Shown piece after piece: positions 26,314 through 35,188 of a stretch of DNA of 64,000 nucleotides (positions are counted from its first letter, which is position 1; each line of letters starts with the position of its first letter). This stretch comes from Deltaproteobacteria bacterium. Lineage in GTDB: Bacteria; Myxococcota_C; UBA6777. Position numbers and translations under genes: made by a program. Location: NCBI GenBank assembly GCA_002731275.1, contig PCBK01000029.1, forward strand, positions 124,001 to 188,000, read 5' to 3'. The notes beneath the pieces are model-generated. The model did no database searches. It saw only the letters and a list, made by a program, of their open reading frames with translations, and had not been told where the DNA came from.

Positions 26314-27615
26314 TTAGCGTGTCTTTTTCCACTGTTGGGTGCTTGCGTCCCAACGGGGTTTATGGCGCTGGATGCGAGCTTGAATGTGGGTCCAGGTCGC
26401 GTTGTTTTTGAGCGTCAAGTAGATCGGCTGTTTCGTCCCGCTGTGTTTGACGTGTTGGAAGATATGCTTCATCGCGCGCAAGGTCTGACCCCGCAACAGC
26501 GCTCTGTGGTACACTTCAAATTGTGGGAACTTCACGCCTCGTTTTACGATCAAGGTGGTCTTCACTTTCTTGGGCTTTTTGGGGACTTTGATCGACTTGC
26601 CCTTTTTGTGTCCCCACAGGCGGATACCTCCTGATTTGCCAAACACATTTTGTGAAGGTGCTGAGAACAATGTCTTCCATCTTTTGGAGGAGACCAACGC
26701 TGAGAGCGCTTGTGGGGGCGACATCTTTGGGCTGAACGCATTTTTTCGCAGTGTACAGTGTTTGGTGCAATATTGGATGTAGTCGAGTGTATTGCGTGTG
26801 GCGTTCTCTGGTGTGTATCCCTGAACGAGCAAGAAGGGAACACCTCCTTTTACGGCCATCGGGAAGTAAGGCCATGCGCTTCTCTGTTTGCCTGGCAGGT
26901 GGACATCTGGAGTCCCGATCAGCAGGGGGCTGATGGGTTTTTTGTTGGGGCCGACAAACAACATCTGCATCAACAGCAACACACGCTGTTCATCGAGATC
27001 GTAGCGGTGACGGCAGTACATATTGGTCTTTGTGAGTTGGTAGTATGCACGAAAGAGGGCGAGGATCTGCTGCTTGCCTTTTTTGTGAAGTTTGTTGGCG
27101 ATCTTGACTTGCGTCGTGGGGTTGAATGTCCACGCGTCGATCTTGGAAGCGTTATGGAGCCACTTCAGGTCGGCAAAAGCAGCCCCTCTCGCTGACGCAC
27201 GAAGTTCGTCAAAGGAGACCTTTCCTTTGCGATTGCAACGAACAAAGCGACGCATGGTGAGCTGCTGTTGTGCGTTGAAAGACAGCAGCAGACCGTGATC
27301 TTTTCGAATATAGTAGAGTTTATGCTGAAAGCGCTGTGTCCGCCAGGAGAAGTCGGAGAGGCTTCCATAACGGGCTTTGCGGATGAGGACTTCGACTTTA
27401 CCGCGTGTCATTCCTTTGGCGAGCTGGGCGAGTTTAGCGTGACGCACTTTGTTGAGTTTGAGTCCTGCGCCTTTGATCTTGGACTCCCAGGCGAGCTGTT
27501 GTCTTTGGGCCTTGGTCAGTTTTTTGGTGACCTTCTTCTTGTTTGTGCGTTTCTGGCACCCTGTTAGCGCGGCCAAACACAAGCTCAGGCTTACGAAAAG
27601 AATCAGCTTTTTCAT
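26314..27615 (-). CDS. Lipoprotein with a BamE/SmpA-like segment
   Basis: A 433-residue protein from the ATG at 27615 (a TTG one codon upstream is possible). It has a lipoprotein signal with lipobox AALTGC near residue 20. The mature part is very basic and rich in Lys. Residues about 60-120 resemble BamE/SmpA-OmlA proteins: ...AKGMTRGKVEVLIRKARYG followed by aromatic strands and LLLSFNAQQQLTMRRF, as in the 'GMT..eV..llG' pattern. The rest (residues 130-433) matches nothing I know. A role in the outer-membrane assembly machinery is only suggested by the segment. It lies between PAP2 and the FmdB-like gene on the same strand. Confidence 0.65.
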   Translation of the reverse strand: MKKLILFVSLSLCLAALTGCQKRTNKKKVTKKLTKAQRQQLAWESKIKGAGLKLNKVRHAKLAQLAKGMTRGKVEVLIRKARYGSLSDFSWRTQRFQHKLYYIRKDHGLLLSFNAQQQLTMRRFVRCNRKGKVSFDELRASARGAAFADLKWLHNASKIDAWTFNPTTQVKIANKLHKKGKQQILALFRAYYQLTKTNMYCRHRYDLDEQRVLLLMQMLFVGPNKKPISPLLIGTPDVHLPGKQRSAWPYFPMAVKGGVPFLLVQGYTPENATRNTLDYIQYCTKHCTLRKNAFSPKMSPPQALSALVSSKRWKTLFSAPSQNVFGKSGGIRLWGHKKGKSIKVPKKPKKVKTTLIVKRGVKFPQFEVYHRALLRGQTLRAMKHIFQHVKHSGTKQPIYLTLKNNATWTHIQARIQRHKPRWDASTQQWKKTR

Positions 27616-27756
27616 CAATTAGGGCCTTTCGTTTCTACTATCTGTATTGAGTCGATTTTGATTGCCGTGTGTACTCTACATCGATTTGCGATCGCGTTGT
27701 AGTCCTTTTTTGTATCCACGAGAGATGGAAAGGGAGGCTGTGTTGATGAGGAGAGG

Positions 27757-28050
27757 TCAGCGTTGGAGTTTTTTGGGACCACCACTTCCCGCTGTACGTT
27801 CGTATGTCCCATCGCCTGTCTTTTCGTACCGTGTAAAGCCCTTCGCGGCGATGTTTTTATCGCTCAGAAGTGCACGATGTTGGGCCTCGCCGTGTTTGAG
27901 GACGAGGGCAGGAGGGGTGATGATTTTGCGCACAGGTTCGCCGGTCTCTGGGTGTTGTTCGAGCGCGGGGTCGCTGATCTTTTGCATGTATTCAAAAGTC
28001 TCCCCGGCGTGTTCGCCATCACCGAGGATCTCATATAGATAGATAGGCAT
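27757..28050 (-). CDS. FmdB-like small regulatory protein lacking all zinc cysteines
   Basis: Start at the ATG at 28050 (AGGAG 8 bases upstream), 97 residues. The N-terminus MPIYLYEI, the SDPALE segment and the (V/E)P(V)RKII step match the FmdB/zinc-ribbon family, whose usual sequence is MPxYEYxCxxCGxxFE...SDPxLxxCPxCGxxVxKxI. The C-terminal GFTRY...GDGTYERTAG also fits the family. All four cysteine positions are replaced (the first pair by LGD/HAG-type residues, the second by QHPETG), and the protein has no cysteine. It therefore cannot form the usual zinc ribbon. Function is unknown; FmdB itself is a putative regulator of amidase or formamidase genes. Confidence 0.7.
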   Translation of the reverse strand: MPIYLYEILGDGEHAGETFEYMQKISDPALEQHPETGEPVRKIITPPALVLKHGEAQHRALLSDKNIAAKGFTRYEKTGDGTYERTAGSGGPKKLQR

Positions 28051-28187
28051 CGTGTGACTCCTGTTGTGGTCTCTTTCAAAAGGGAGTGGTGTCCCAAAAG
28101 GTTGATGGAGAGGGTCTCTGTACCGGAAAAAAGGTAAGACGTAATGGACAGTTGTCAATGTAGGTGAGCGGCTACGAAGCTGAGGCC

Positions 28188-30014
28188 TTATGCTTTTTTG
28201 TCGACGGCTTTGAGCACGCGGTCGTAGATGAACATCCCGATAATCGACGCGAGGCCGATCAGTCCGATACGGATCCAGATCGCGTCTGGTCGGTAGAGTT
28301 CAAACAACATCTGTTGTGTTTCAAGTGCGGTCATGTTGAGCTTGGCCGCGAGTGTTGGGACCACTTCCGATTTGGGGAGGACGGTGATGGCTTCTTTGCT
28401 CATACCAATCGTCGTCTCCAAGAATTGTTTGGCGAGATTGACTTTATCACCATGCTCTTCGTAGAGGCTACCGGCGATGATTGAACCTGAGATCCAGCCA
28501 ATCGCGACGGGGATGTTGGCGTATCCCATGTAGAGCCCTTCTTGTCCCTTGGGGGAGAGTGTCGCGAGATATTCCATCTTTTTGGGACTTGAGAGCATCT
28601 CCCCGATCGAGAAGACGGTGATACCTGCCAGACACAGCCAACCAAAGGTCGCCGTTCCTGCGAGGACAGAGCCTGCCGTTGCGATCGCCATACCCACCAT
28701 GATCGAGGTCAGTGGCTTCATGTAGGAGGAGATGTACGCGAAGAAGATCATCGTAAAGACGATCAAGCCAGGGTTGATGTTGAGCATCCATTCGGGGTTG
28801 ACCTGCGCGCCGTTTTTGGCCATCTCGATCAAGATAGGTGAGTAGGCCAAAAAGTTCTCTCGCAAGAAGAAGAAAGTGCCTAACGTAGCAGGAATAAATG
28901 CGACCCACGCGAGCACCTTCGCGGGGACGCGATAGAGGTCAAACGCGATGGCGCTGACGAGCAGACCGAGGAAGGGGGCGGTGAGCAGCGCGATGCCTTG
29001 ATTGAGACGAAGCAAGGGGACGTAGAAGGCCGCTGTCAGTGCGATCGCTACGACGATGTATGCGGGGTATCCGACCTCTTCTGCGGGGCGGTGGTCAGGC
29101 CGCATCGCGAGCAGGACACCGACCGCGCAGATCCCACCAAAGATCAACGCAAGCGCAGCCGCGAGGAACGTCGGAAAGGCTGGTGTTGAGAAGGATTGAC
29201 CGACAGTCGCGATGATGCCCGACGAGTTGACCCAGTCATCGATGTAGTTGGGCAGCAAGTCAAAGACTTGGTTAAACATGACCCAAAAGCCGGAGAAGAC
29301 AATACAGAAGAAGAAGATTCTTGGACGAAAGAGACCGAGCACGGAGGTGACAAAGACCTTCAACGGGCTCGACATGTCCTCTGTGACTTCAAAATCTTCG
29401 GAGGGGTCTTTGTAAAATGGAAGCCACAAAAAGTTGATCGCGACGATCACTGCACATGCGTAGAACACGTACTCCCAACTCATTAACCGCAACAAACCTG
29501 CGAGCACTGGACCGAGGAACCCGCCGACGTTGACGAGTTGGTAGAAGACCCCCCAACCAACAGAGGCGTTGGAGTCCTTCAGGGTCGCTGCGAGTGTTCC
29601 CTGGACACCGGGCTTAAAGATCGCTGTCCCTGTCGCGAGGAACATACAGCCTGCGAAAAACCCCCAGAAGCTGAGGAATTTCGCCATCATAATGTATCCG
29701 ATGATCTTTAACACGATGGCAAACGCGATCGTCTTTTTGTGCCCGTAACGGTCGGCGTATCCACCTGTGAACATCGGTAGGACACTCTGGAGACCCGCCC
29801 ACCACGCAAAGATCTGACCTTTCTCTACGTGGGTAAATTGTGGACCACCGGCTTCTCTTGGGAGAACCATGTAGATGGCGATGACTGCGCGGACACCGTA
29901 ATAGGCGAGTCGTTCAAACATCTCCATGATGTTGACGATCCAGTAACGAGTATCGAGTCCCTGAAGCTGTTGAAAGAGGCCTGCTTGGTTTGTGGATGAG
30001 TTTGACTGACTCAT
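28188..30014 (-). CDS. POT/PTR-family proton-dependent peptide transporter
   Basis: Start at the ATG at 30014 with AAGGGAG 5 bases upstream, 608 residues. The N-terminal EMFERLAYYGVRAVIAIYM carries the ExxER motif of proton-coupled oligopeptide transporters, and about 12-14 membrane helices follow. YADRYGHKKTI near 90 is the conserved loop 2-3 motif of the major facilitator superfamily. It imports di- and tripeptides into the cytoplasm with protons. Length is somewhat above the usual 490-520 for bacterial members because of extra helices in the centre and a 40-residue stretch near the end. Together with the Opp system and the M20 amidohydrolase it fits peptide scavenging. Confidence 0.85.
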   Translation of the reverse strand: MSQSNSSTNQAGLFQQLQGLDTRYWIVNIMEMFERLAYYGVRAVIAIYMVLPREAGGPQFTHVEKGQIFAWWAGLQSVLPMFTGGYADRYGHKKTIAFAIVLKIIGYIMMAKFLSFWGFFAGCMFLATGTAIFKPGVQGTLAATLKDSNASVGWGVFYQLVNVGGFLGPVLAGLLRLMSWEYVFYACAVIVAINFLWLPFYKDPSEDFEVTEDMSSPLKVFVTSVLGLFRPRIFFFCIVFSGFWVMFNQVFDLLPNYIDDWVNSSGIIATVGQSFSTPAFPTFLAAALALIFGGICAVGVLLAMRPDHRPAEEVGYPAYIVVAIALTAAFYVPLLRLNQGIALLTAPFLGLLVSAIAFDLYRVPAKVLAWVAFIPATLGTFFFLRENFLAYSPILIEMAKNGAQVNPEWMLNINPGLIVFTMIFFAYISSYMKPLTSIMVGMAIATAGSVLAGTATFGWLCLAGITVFSIGEMLSSPKKMEYLATLSPKGQEGLYMGYANIPVAIGWISGSIIAGSLYEEHGDKVNLAKQFLETTIGMSKEAITVLPKSEVVPTLAAKLNMTALETQQMLFELYRPDAIWIRIGLIGLASIIGMFIYDRVLKAVDKKA

Positions 30015-30139
30015 AAAACTCCCTTTACTTCGACTTAAAAGATAGATTGTCTTGTGAATCGATAGGTTCAACGTTGTACAGAAGGATGGGATGTTACGCG
30101 CCAACGATGGGTGGGGTCAAGCAGATATTCTTTTTGGTG

Positions 30140-31321
30140 TCAAATGTGTTGTCTACAGAGGTCTTGAAGGAATTCTTCGGCTTCTTGGTAACGAGGGTAA
30201 AGACGTTCCTCTCGTCGAAAGGCGGGCGTGTGGGCGACTCGCCTCCCGTTGACGACGGTCACCCCGTGCTTTTTGTGCAGCAACTCGTGGTACATGACAA
30301 AGTCAAAAACAAATTCAGGGACGTTGGGTGTGTCGAGTGTCATAGAGAGCATCAACGTATCATCGCTGAATTGATAGTGACCAAACTTGCGCGTTGTAGG
30401 GGCTTTATTCCATCGCAGTAGGGGAGCTTTTAGCTCATTGGCAAAGTACGTCTCATTGACGCGCTGAAAGCTCTCTTGCAGGTCGTGATGGTGTCCCTTC
30501 ATGTGGCTCTCTGGTGGAGGAACAAACGAGGCGAGCGCAAACAAGACATCACTGAATGACTCTTGTTCTGTGAAGGAGGCGATAACCTCCTGTCTCGACT
30601 TGGTGCGTCGTTGGAGTGACGCGCCGAGGAGCGCACGCCAGACGTCGTCTTCGGCGTAGAGGAAGCCTTGGTTGCATTTAAACGTCACGACATCTTTGCG
30701 TTGTCGCATACGCCACAGAGAGTCCATGTGCGTGAGATACAGTTTGATCTGTCGTCCTTCCAGGTAGCCGGTCTCTTCGAGGATGTGTTGTGCGCGCAAG
30801 AGCGCGTTGAGGTGGGCTTGTAGGTGTTCATCCTCTGCGAGCAAACGCATCCAACTGTACACCTGCCTTGAAGGCTTTTCGAGCATGGCAGGGACGCTGT
30901 TTTGGCGCGCACAGATCGTTTCGACTTGCTGGATATGGCGCTGAAGATCTGTGAGGATGCGTTGTCTTGAGGATTCGGAAGACATTAGGCTGTCGGCTTT
31001 ACGCCACATCCAATCTGCGAGCTGTTGTCCTTGCTTGACGAGGTTTTTGATCCGTACAGGTTGCTGTGGTGTTTCTTCTGTGGCGTCACGCAGAGGGAGG
31101 TTGTTGAGATCAAGCGCGCGCAAGAAGTTGTATGCGTTTCGCGAGGGCGTGGGGAGATCGTTGGGAGAGCAATGATGGGCTGTACAGATCGTTTCAACTT
31201 GCGTGAGGAGTGTGCGGACATTTTCTTGGAAGGGTGCAATCTCTTCAGATGTGAGCCCATGTTGGAGCATTGTACGGATGTGTTTGAGGGCGCGGACAAG
31301 CCCTTTGATTCGGACACTCAT
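30140..31321 (-). CDS. SprT-like zinc metalloprotease domain protein
   Basis: A 393-residue protein (ATG at 31321; a TTG one codon upstream is possible). The C-terminal third is a SprT-like metalloprotease: RVNETYFANELKAPLLRWNKAP (domain start), VMYHELLHKKHG (HExxH with catalytic Glu near residue 340) and HTPAFRREERLYP, which supplies the third His. The N-terminal 250 residues are helical, with a repeated motif 'VETIC..(H/Q)..', and contain several short similar blocks (residues 1-60 and 100-160). SprT-like proteins cut DNA-bound proteins or act as chaperone-like proteases; the target here is unknown. No zinc-finger follows the protease domain. Confidence 0.8.
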   Translation of the reverse strand: MSVRIKGLVRALKHIRTMLQHGLTSEEIAPFQENVRTLLTQVETICTAHHCSPNDLPTPSRNAYNFLRALDLNNLPLRDATEETPQQPVRIKNLVKQGQQLADWMWRKADSLMSSESSRQRILTDLQRHIQQVETICARQNSVPAMLEKPSRQVYSWMRLLAEDEHLQAHLNALLRAQHILEETGYLEGRQIKLYLTHMDSLWRMRQRKDVVTFKCNQGFLYAEDDVWRALLGASLQRRTKSRQEVIASFTEQESFSDVLFALASFVPPPESHMKGHHHDLQESFQRVNETYFANELKAPLLRWNKAPTTRKFGHYQFSDDTLMLSMTLDTPNVPEFVFDFVMYHELLHKKHGVTVVNGRRVAHTPAFRREERLYPRYQEAEEFLQDLCRQHI

Positions 31322-31348
31322 CAATTCTTTTGACCTTTGTTTGGGAGA

Positions 31349-32407
31349 TCAGCGTAAAACACAACGACGTAACCGTGCGATGCATGAGTAAGACCCTGGA
31401 CCTGCTGGGCATACATCACAGTCCGAAGCGCCTGAACAACGGTGGAGACTTCCTTTGGAGCATGTCAACTTACCATTTGCACATAGGCTACTGCCCGTAT
31501 AGCAATTGCTATCGGTGTATACGTAACATTTTTGGCCGGAGAGATCTTCATCGACACGCCCATCGCAGTCGTTATCTTTGTTGTCGCAGGTCTCTTTTGT
31601 TGGGGTGTTGATGGGGTTGCAGTTGATCGCACCCTGAAAGCACGTTGTTTTACCCGCTTTGCACTCTCCCTTTTGTGTGCTTGTGCAGCTTTTCCCCGCG
31701 CCTGGCTTGCCTTCATCGATGCGTCCATCACAGTTGTTGTCCTTGCCATCACATGTCTCTGTTGCAGGTCGCACGCTGCCGATACACTTGCCCCATTTCT
31801 CCGCGACACAGGTCTGTACACCATCCTTACATGTGCCTTTTGATCGGGTATTTGCGGGACCATCATAGCAGGGACGTGTCACGCCAGTCCGACACAAGGG
31901 TTGCTCTGTAGGGGAGGCTTTGTCTGTAGGCGCTTCTGTTGGTGGAGGCTCTGGTGGTCTCTCTGGAGGTGTGGCTTGTTCTGTGTGTCGCTCTTGCGCA
32001 TCAGGGAGCTGCTCTGTCGATGCGTCTTGCTCTTGTGATATCGACTCCTCTGGAAGGAGCGTTGGTTCAGTGTGTGGCTCTGTGGCTGGGGATTCGCTGA
32101 GGGGGCGGCATGCGTAATCGACACAGCGTTGATCGAGCGCGCAGTCTTTTGAACCCAAGCACTCCACGCACTTTCCAACGACGCAATGTGGTGTGGGGAC
32201 AGTACATTCGAAGTCGATTCCACACAATTGGGGGACACAACTCGTCTGGAACGCAAGACACAACATCACCACAAACACAAAGAGCCCGAAGATGAAAGGT
32301 CTCCATCGCGTATGTCGTGTGGTGGTTGGAGGATGTGTCTTCACAGAGCTTCTCTTTGCTGGTGTTGTGTCTGGACTGCCTTCTCGACAAAAAGGTACAT
32401 CGTTCAT
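31349..32407 (-). CDS. Secreted protein with MopE-type repeats and Glu/Pro/Thr linker
   Basis: A 352-residue protein. After about 30 residues comes a hydrophobic segment with lipobox-like FQTSC near residue 58, which suggests an outer-membrane lipoprotein; the N-terminal basic part is unusually long. The first mature segment has a C...C...VGKCVECLGSKDC module like that of the gene at 12623. A Glu/Pro/Thr/Gln-rich linker follows (residues about 110-190), then two MopE motifs (CDGKDNNCDGRIDE and CDNKDNDCDGRVDE) with GKSCTSTQKGECKAGK-type spacers, then a Cys-rich end. No clear Shine-Dalgarno precedes the ATG at 32407. It is divergent from the next gene, with about 200 bases between. Confidence 0.8.
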   Translation of the reverse strand: MNDVPFCREGSPDTTPAKRSSVKTHPPTTTRHTRWRPFIFGLFVFVVMLCLAFQTSCVPQLCGIDFECTVPTPHCVVGKCVECLGSKDCALDQRCVDYACRPLSESPATEPHTEPTLLPEESISQEQDASTEQLPDAQERHTEQATPPERPPEPPPTEAPTDKASPTEQPLCRTGVTRPCYDGPANTRSKGTCKDGVQTCVAEKWGKCIGSVRPATETCDGKDNNCDGRIDEGKPGAGKSCTSTQKGECKAGKTTCFQGAINCNPINTPTKETCDNKDNDCDGRVDEDLSGQKCYVYTDSNCYTGSSLCANGKLTCSKGSLHRCSGASDCDVCPAGPGSYSCIARLRRCVLR

Positions 32408-32608
32408 CTATGAAGGTCAATAGAACGAAGGAGGAGGCTATGTCTTGTGAAGAGGGTGAGGGGAAATGGGGCACGTGTCTGATTTCTCTCATCTGGAAAA
32501 AATTTGAAAAAAATCCCCCAAAACATGTGGAGCGGAGATCTAACCAAGCAGATGACGATGACACTGGTCGTGAACAAGGCCAGTCCCAGAAAAAGAAGAA
32601 AGGAAAAG

Positions 32609-33418
32609 ATGATGAAAAAGAGCATGTGTTTGTTTGTGATGGTGTTGGCGATGGTGTCAGGGATGGGGTATGCACACGCGCAGCTTCGTTTGGCGCTTGT
32701 GGAGAGGGTGGATGAAATAGGGACCAACAAGCAAGGTGATACAATCTATCGTATCGATGGGTTTTTTGCGGGCTCTCCTGACTTTTTCTGGAGTCAGCCT
32801 GGGGAGCTCGATGCACCCAAGAAGGGTTTCTTGGTGGTGTATTGTCGTGGCAACAATGGAGACTGTGTGAGGGGGATAGAGTTGATGAAGAAGGATCGGG
32901 ATGCTGGCCATTGCAGCTTGATGTTTAGCGCGTCATCTATACGCTTGCGCACTTTTTGTAAGGATATTGGCGGCGAAGATGAAGTGACATTCTGCAAAAC
33001 ACCGATGATGAGAAGTGTCTCTATCCATCATCCATTTTGTCGCACATTGGTCTCTTTTGCGAAGAAAAACTTTTTCTACAACCCACCTAAGAACACGGAG
33101 TCGATCGGTTACAACGCCTCCGCAAACAAGATGCCTTATGTCCAACATAGAAAACCTATCGATGTGATTGGAAAGAGCGAGCCAAAGCCGACTTTTGTAC
33201 CTGCGAAAGAAGAGACCAGCGCAAGAGGTTTCACTCGTCAACCTCCGAAGAAGGGCGTGGGTACACACACGCAAGCTGTGACACAGAATGAAGCGTTTCC
33301 ACCACAAGCGGGCTTCACATGTTCGGCTGTTGGTGGGCCTAGTTCGTCGACACCCTGGTTCTCTATGTTTGCTTTGTGTGTGGGGTTGATGTGTGCGGGG
33401 GGGCGTCGTAACCGATGA
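32609..33418 (+). CDS. Exported protein with MYXO-CTERM-like C-terminus
   Basis: Start at the ATG at 32609 with AAGGA 5 bases upstream, 269 residues; a longer frame from 32504 is rejected because it puts a basic leader before the signal peptide. The signal peptide covers residues 1 to about 26 (cut near YAHAQ). The mature part contains about seven cysteines and no family that I recognise. The last 30 residues are FTCSAVGG, then a hydrophobic helix (WFSMFALCVGLMCAGG) and RRNR, which has the Cys + helix + Arg layout of MYXO-CTERM signals. It is therefore probably processed and attached at the cell surface. Confidence 0.68.
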   Translation: MMKKSMCLFVMVLAMVSGMGYAHAQLRLALVERVDEIGTNKQGDTIYRIDGFFAGSPDFFWSQPGELDAPKKGFLVVYCRGNNGDCVRGIELMKKDRDAGHCSLMFSASSIRLRTFCKDIGGEDEVTFCKTPMMRSVSIHHPFCRTLVSFAKKNFFYNPPKNTESIGYNASANKMPYVQHRKPIDVIGKSEPKPTFVPAKEETSARGFTRQPPKKGVGTHTQAVTQNEAFPPQAGFTCSAVGGPSSSTPWFSMFALCVGLMCAGGRRNR

Positions 33419-33508
33419 GGTTCATAGGGTTGATGTGCGTGGGGGGACGGTAAGCGGTGAGGGGTGCGTGGGAGTAGGAATTGTTGAAAGGTTGGAGGTC
33501 TCGGGGCG

Positions 33509-33549
33509 TTGACTGTTGTGGGAAATTATCTATCCTTCTGAGGATAGAT
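33509..33549 (+). promoter_or_regulatory. Candidate promoter with overlapping inverted repeat upstream of a histidine kinase gene
   Basis: TTGACT (33509-33514) and TATCCT (33531-33536) are 16 bases apart. The perfect inverted repeat ATCTATCCT-TCTG-AGGATAGAT (33528-33549) overlaps the -10 element. The kinase gene starts about 20 bases further on. The repeat could be an operator or an RNA hairpin at the 5' end of the message. Confidence 0.5.
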
Positions 33550-33571
33550 TCTTATTCACAAGGCGAGGTTG

Positions 33572-34969
33572 ATGAAAATGGGTGTCCGGCGAAACCCTTC
33601 CAAGGTCAATAGACTTGATTCAGATGTGCATACTTTACTTCCAGGTGAGGTGTTGGTGAATGTGTTCCTACCACGCGATACAACGGGGTGGGATAGTGAA
33701 GACTTTCGTCAGGCACGCCTGATCTTAATGACTTGTGTTTTTGCGACAACTGCGACGCTTGTGTTGATGGCGCTGCGTTTCTTAATGCAGATCTTTCCAG
33801 TCGGAGGTGTCTCAATCTACCTGATGTGTTGCGTGCTCAACGTTTTGTTTGTTGTGTTGGTTCGGGTTGGAGGAGATCTTTTTCGTATCAGTTCTTTGTT
33901 TGTGTTTGCGTCTGTTGCGTTTTTTTGGTTGATAACTTTGTTTGATGGGGGGATTTTCTCGCCGCTCGTTTCTGGTTTATTTTTGGTTGTGATGGTCAGC
34001 TTTTTGATTGGACGCTATTCTATCCTTGGGTGGTTGACAGTTGGCCTTTGTTCCTTGTCGATCATGTCGTTGTGGTGGATGCATTTTGTGGGGAGCTTTC
34101 CCCCACACCCTCGTGGGAGTAACTTCGTGACGATCTGTGCGATGACGATCGTGAGTGTCTTCTTCTTTTGTGGTTTTGTGATGGATTTTGTGGAGCGACA
34201 GCGTCGGGCTTTTTATCACTTTGCGGGGGACGTTCTTGGAGACCTTGTGTTGGCGAGGGAAGAGGCTGAACAAGCGAATCGTTCCAAGTCCAGCTTTTTG
34301 GCGAGTATCAGCCATGAGTTGCGTACACCACTTAGCTCGATTATCGGTTACTCCGAGATCTTACAAGAAGATATTGTAGATGAGGAGGATGAGTCTCTTG
34401 ATGGATTGCGTCGTATTCATCGCTCAGCCGAACATTTGCTTGACGTGATCAACGACTTGCTCGACATCTCAAAAATTGAAGCCGGCAAGCTCGACCTCTC
34501 TATCGGGACATTTGAGCTCCATACACTGCTTGAAGAGGCCATTTTGTTGAGCGAGCCGCTCGCGCAAAAGGGTGGAAATACGTTGCTGTTGGTCACAGAT
34601 GTCACCAAAAAGACGATGCTCGCCGATCAATTGAGAGTACGTCAGATCTTATTGAACTTGCTCTCCAACGCCTGTAAATTTACGGAAAACGGAACGATTA
34701 CGCTAAGGCTTGAAGAGATCGAAGGGATGTTTCTCTTTCATGTCCACGATACGGGGTGCGGGATCTCCGAGGAACAACAGGAAAAACTCTTTCAGCCTTT
34801 TCGCCAAGCGCACGAGAATATCGTCATTCAGCATGGTGGGACTGGACTGGGGCTGTATATTTGCATGCAACTTTGCGAGCTGATGCATGGTAGCATCACC
34901 TTGCAAAGTGAAGTGGGCAAAGGCTCTACATTCACCTGTTCACTTCCCCAGCAAGTCGAACTTGGATAG
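33572..34969 (+). CDS. Membrane sensor histidine kinase, no receiver domain
   Basis: A 465-residue kinase from the ATG at 33572. Residues about 55-210 have six membrane segments and no extended periplasmic domain, so the stimulus is sensed in or at the membrane. The HisKA segment is near 240-305 with the phosphorylated His at about 248 in ISHELRTPLSS. The ATP-binding domain has the N box LLSNACKFTENG, G1 DTGCGIS and G2 GGTGLGLYI. No response-regulator gene is adjacent, so it is an orphan kinase and its partner must be elsewhere. The 5' region has a promoter and inverted repeat (33509-33549). Confidence 0.93.
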   Translation: MKMGVRRNPSKVNRLDSDVHTLLPGEVLVNVFLPRDTTGWDSEDFRQARLILMTCVFATTATLVLMALRFLMQIFPVGGVSIYLMCCVLNVLFVVLVRVGGDLFRISSLFVFASVAFFWLITLFDGGIFSPLVSGLFLVVMVSFLIGRYSILGWLTVGLCSLSIMSLWWMHFVGSFPPHPRGSNFVTICAMTIVSVFFFCGFVMDFVERQRRAFYHFAGDVLGDLVLAREEAEQANRSKSSFLASISHELRTPLSSIIGYSEILQEDIVDEEDESLDGLRRIHRSAEHLLDVINDLLDISKIEAGKLDLSIGTFELHTLLEEAILLSEPLAQKGGNTLLLVTDVTKKTMLADQLRVRQILLNLLSNACKFTENGTITLRLEEIEGMFLFHVHDTGCGISEEQQEKLFQPFRQAHENIVIQHGGTGLGLYICMQLCELMHGSITLQSEVGKGSTFTCSLPQQVELG

Positions 34970-35188
34970 CGCTGAGCCGAGGCACAGTCGATCGACAATG
35001 GGTGCTTGGTTAAGTGGGGGGATGGGATTCTTTTGAGGAAGAGAGGGGCTCATATGAGGTTACGTTCCCCTTTTAGCTCCTCCTCTTGCATTTTTTCCAC
35101 AACACCACCAACTTTGTGAGATACTCTTTCATCAACACACATGATATAGTGTCTGTTTTCTTTCCACCCCACCCCAAAGGAGGATCTC

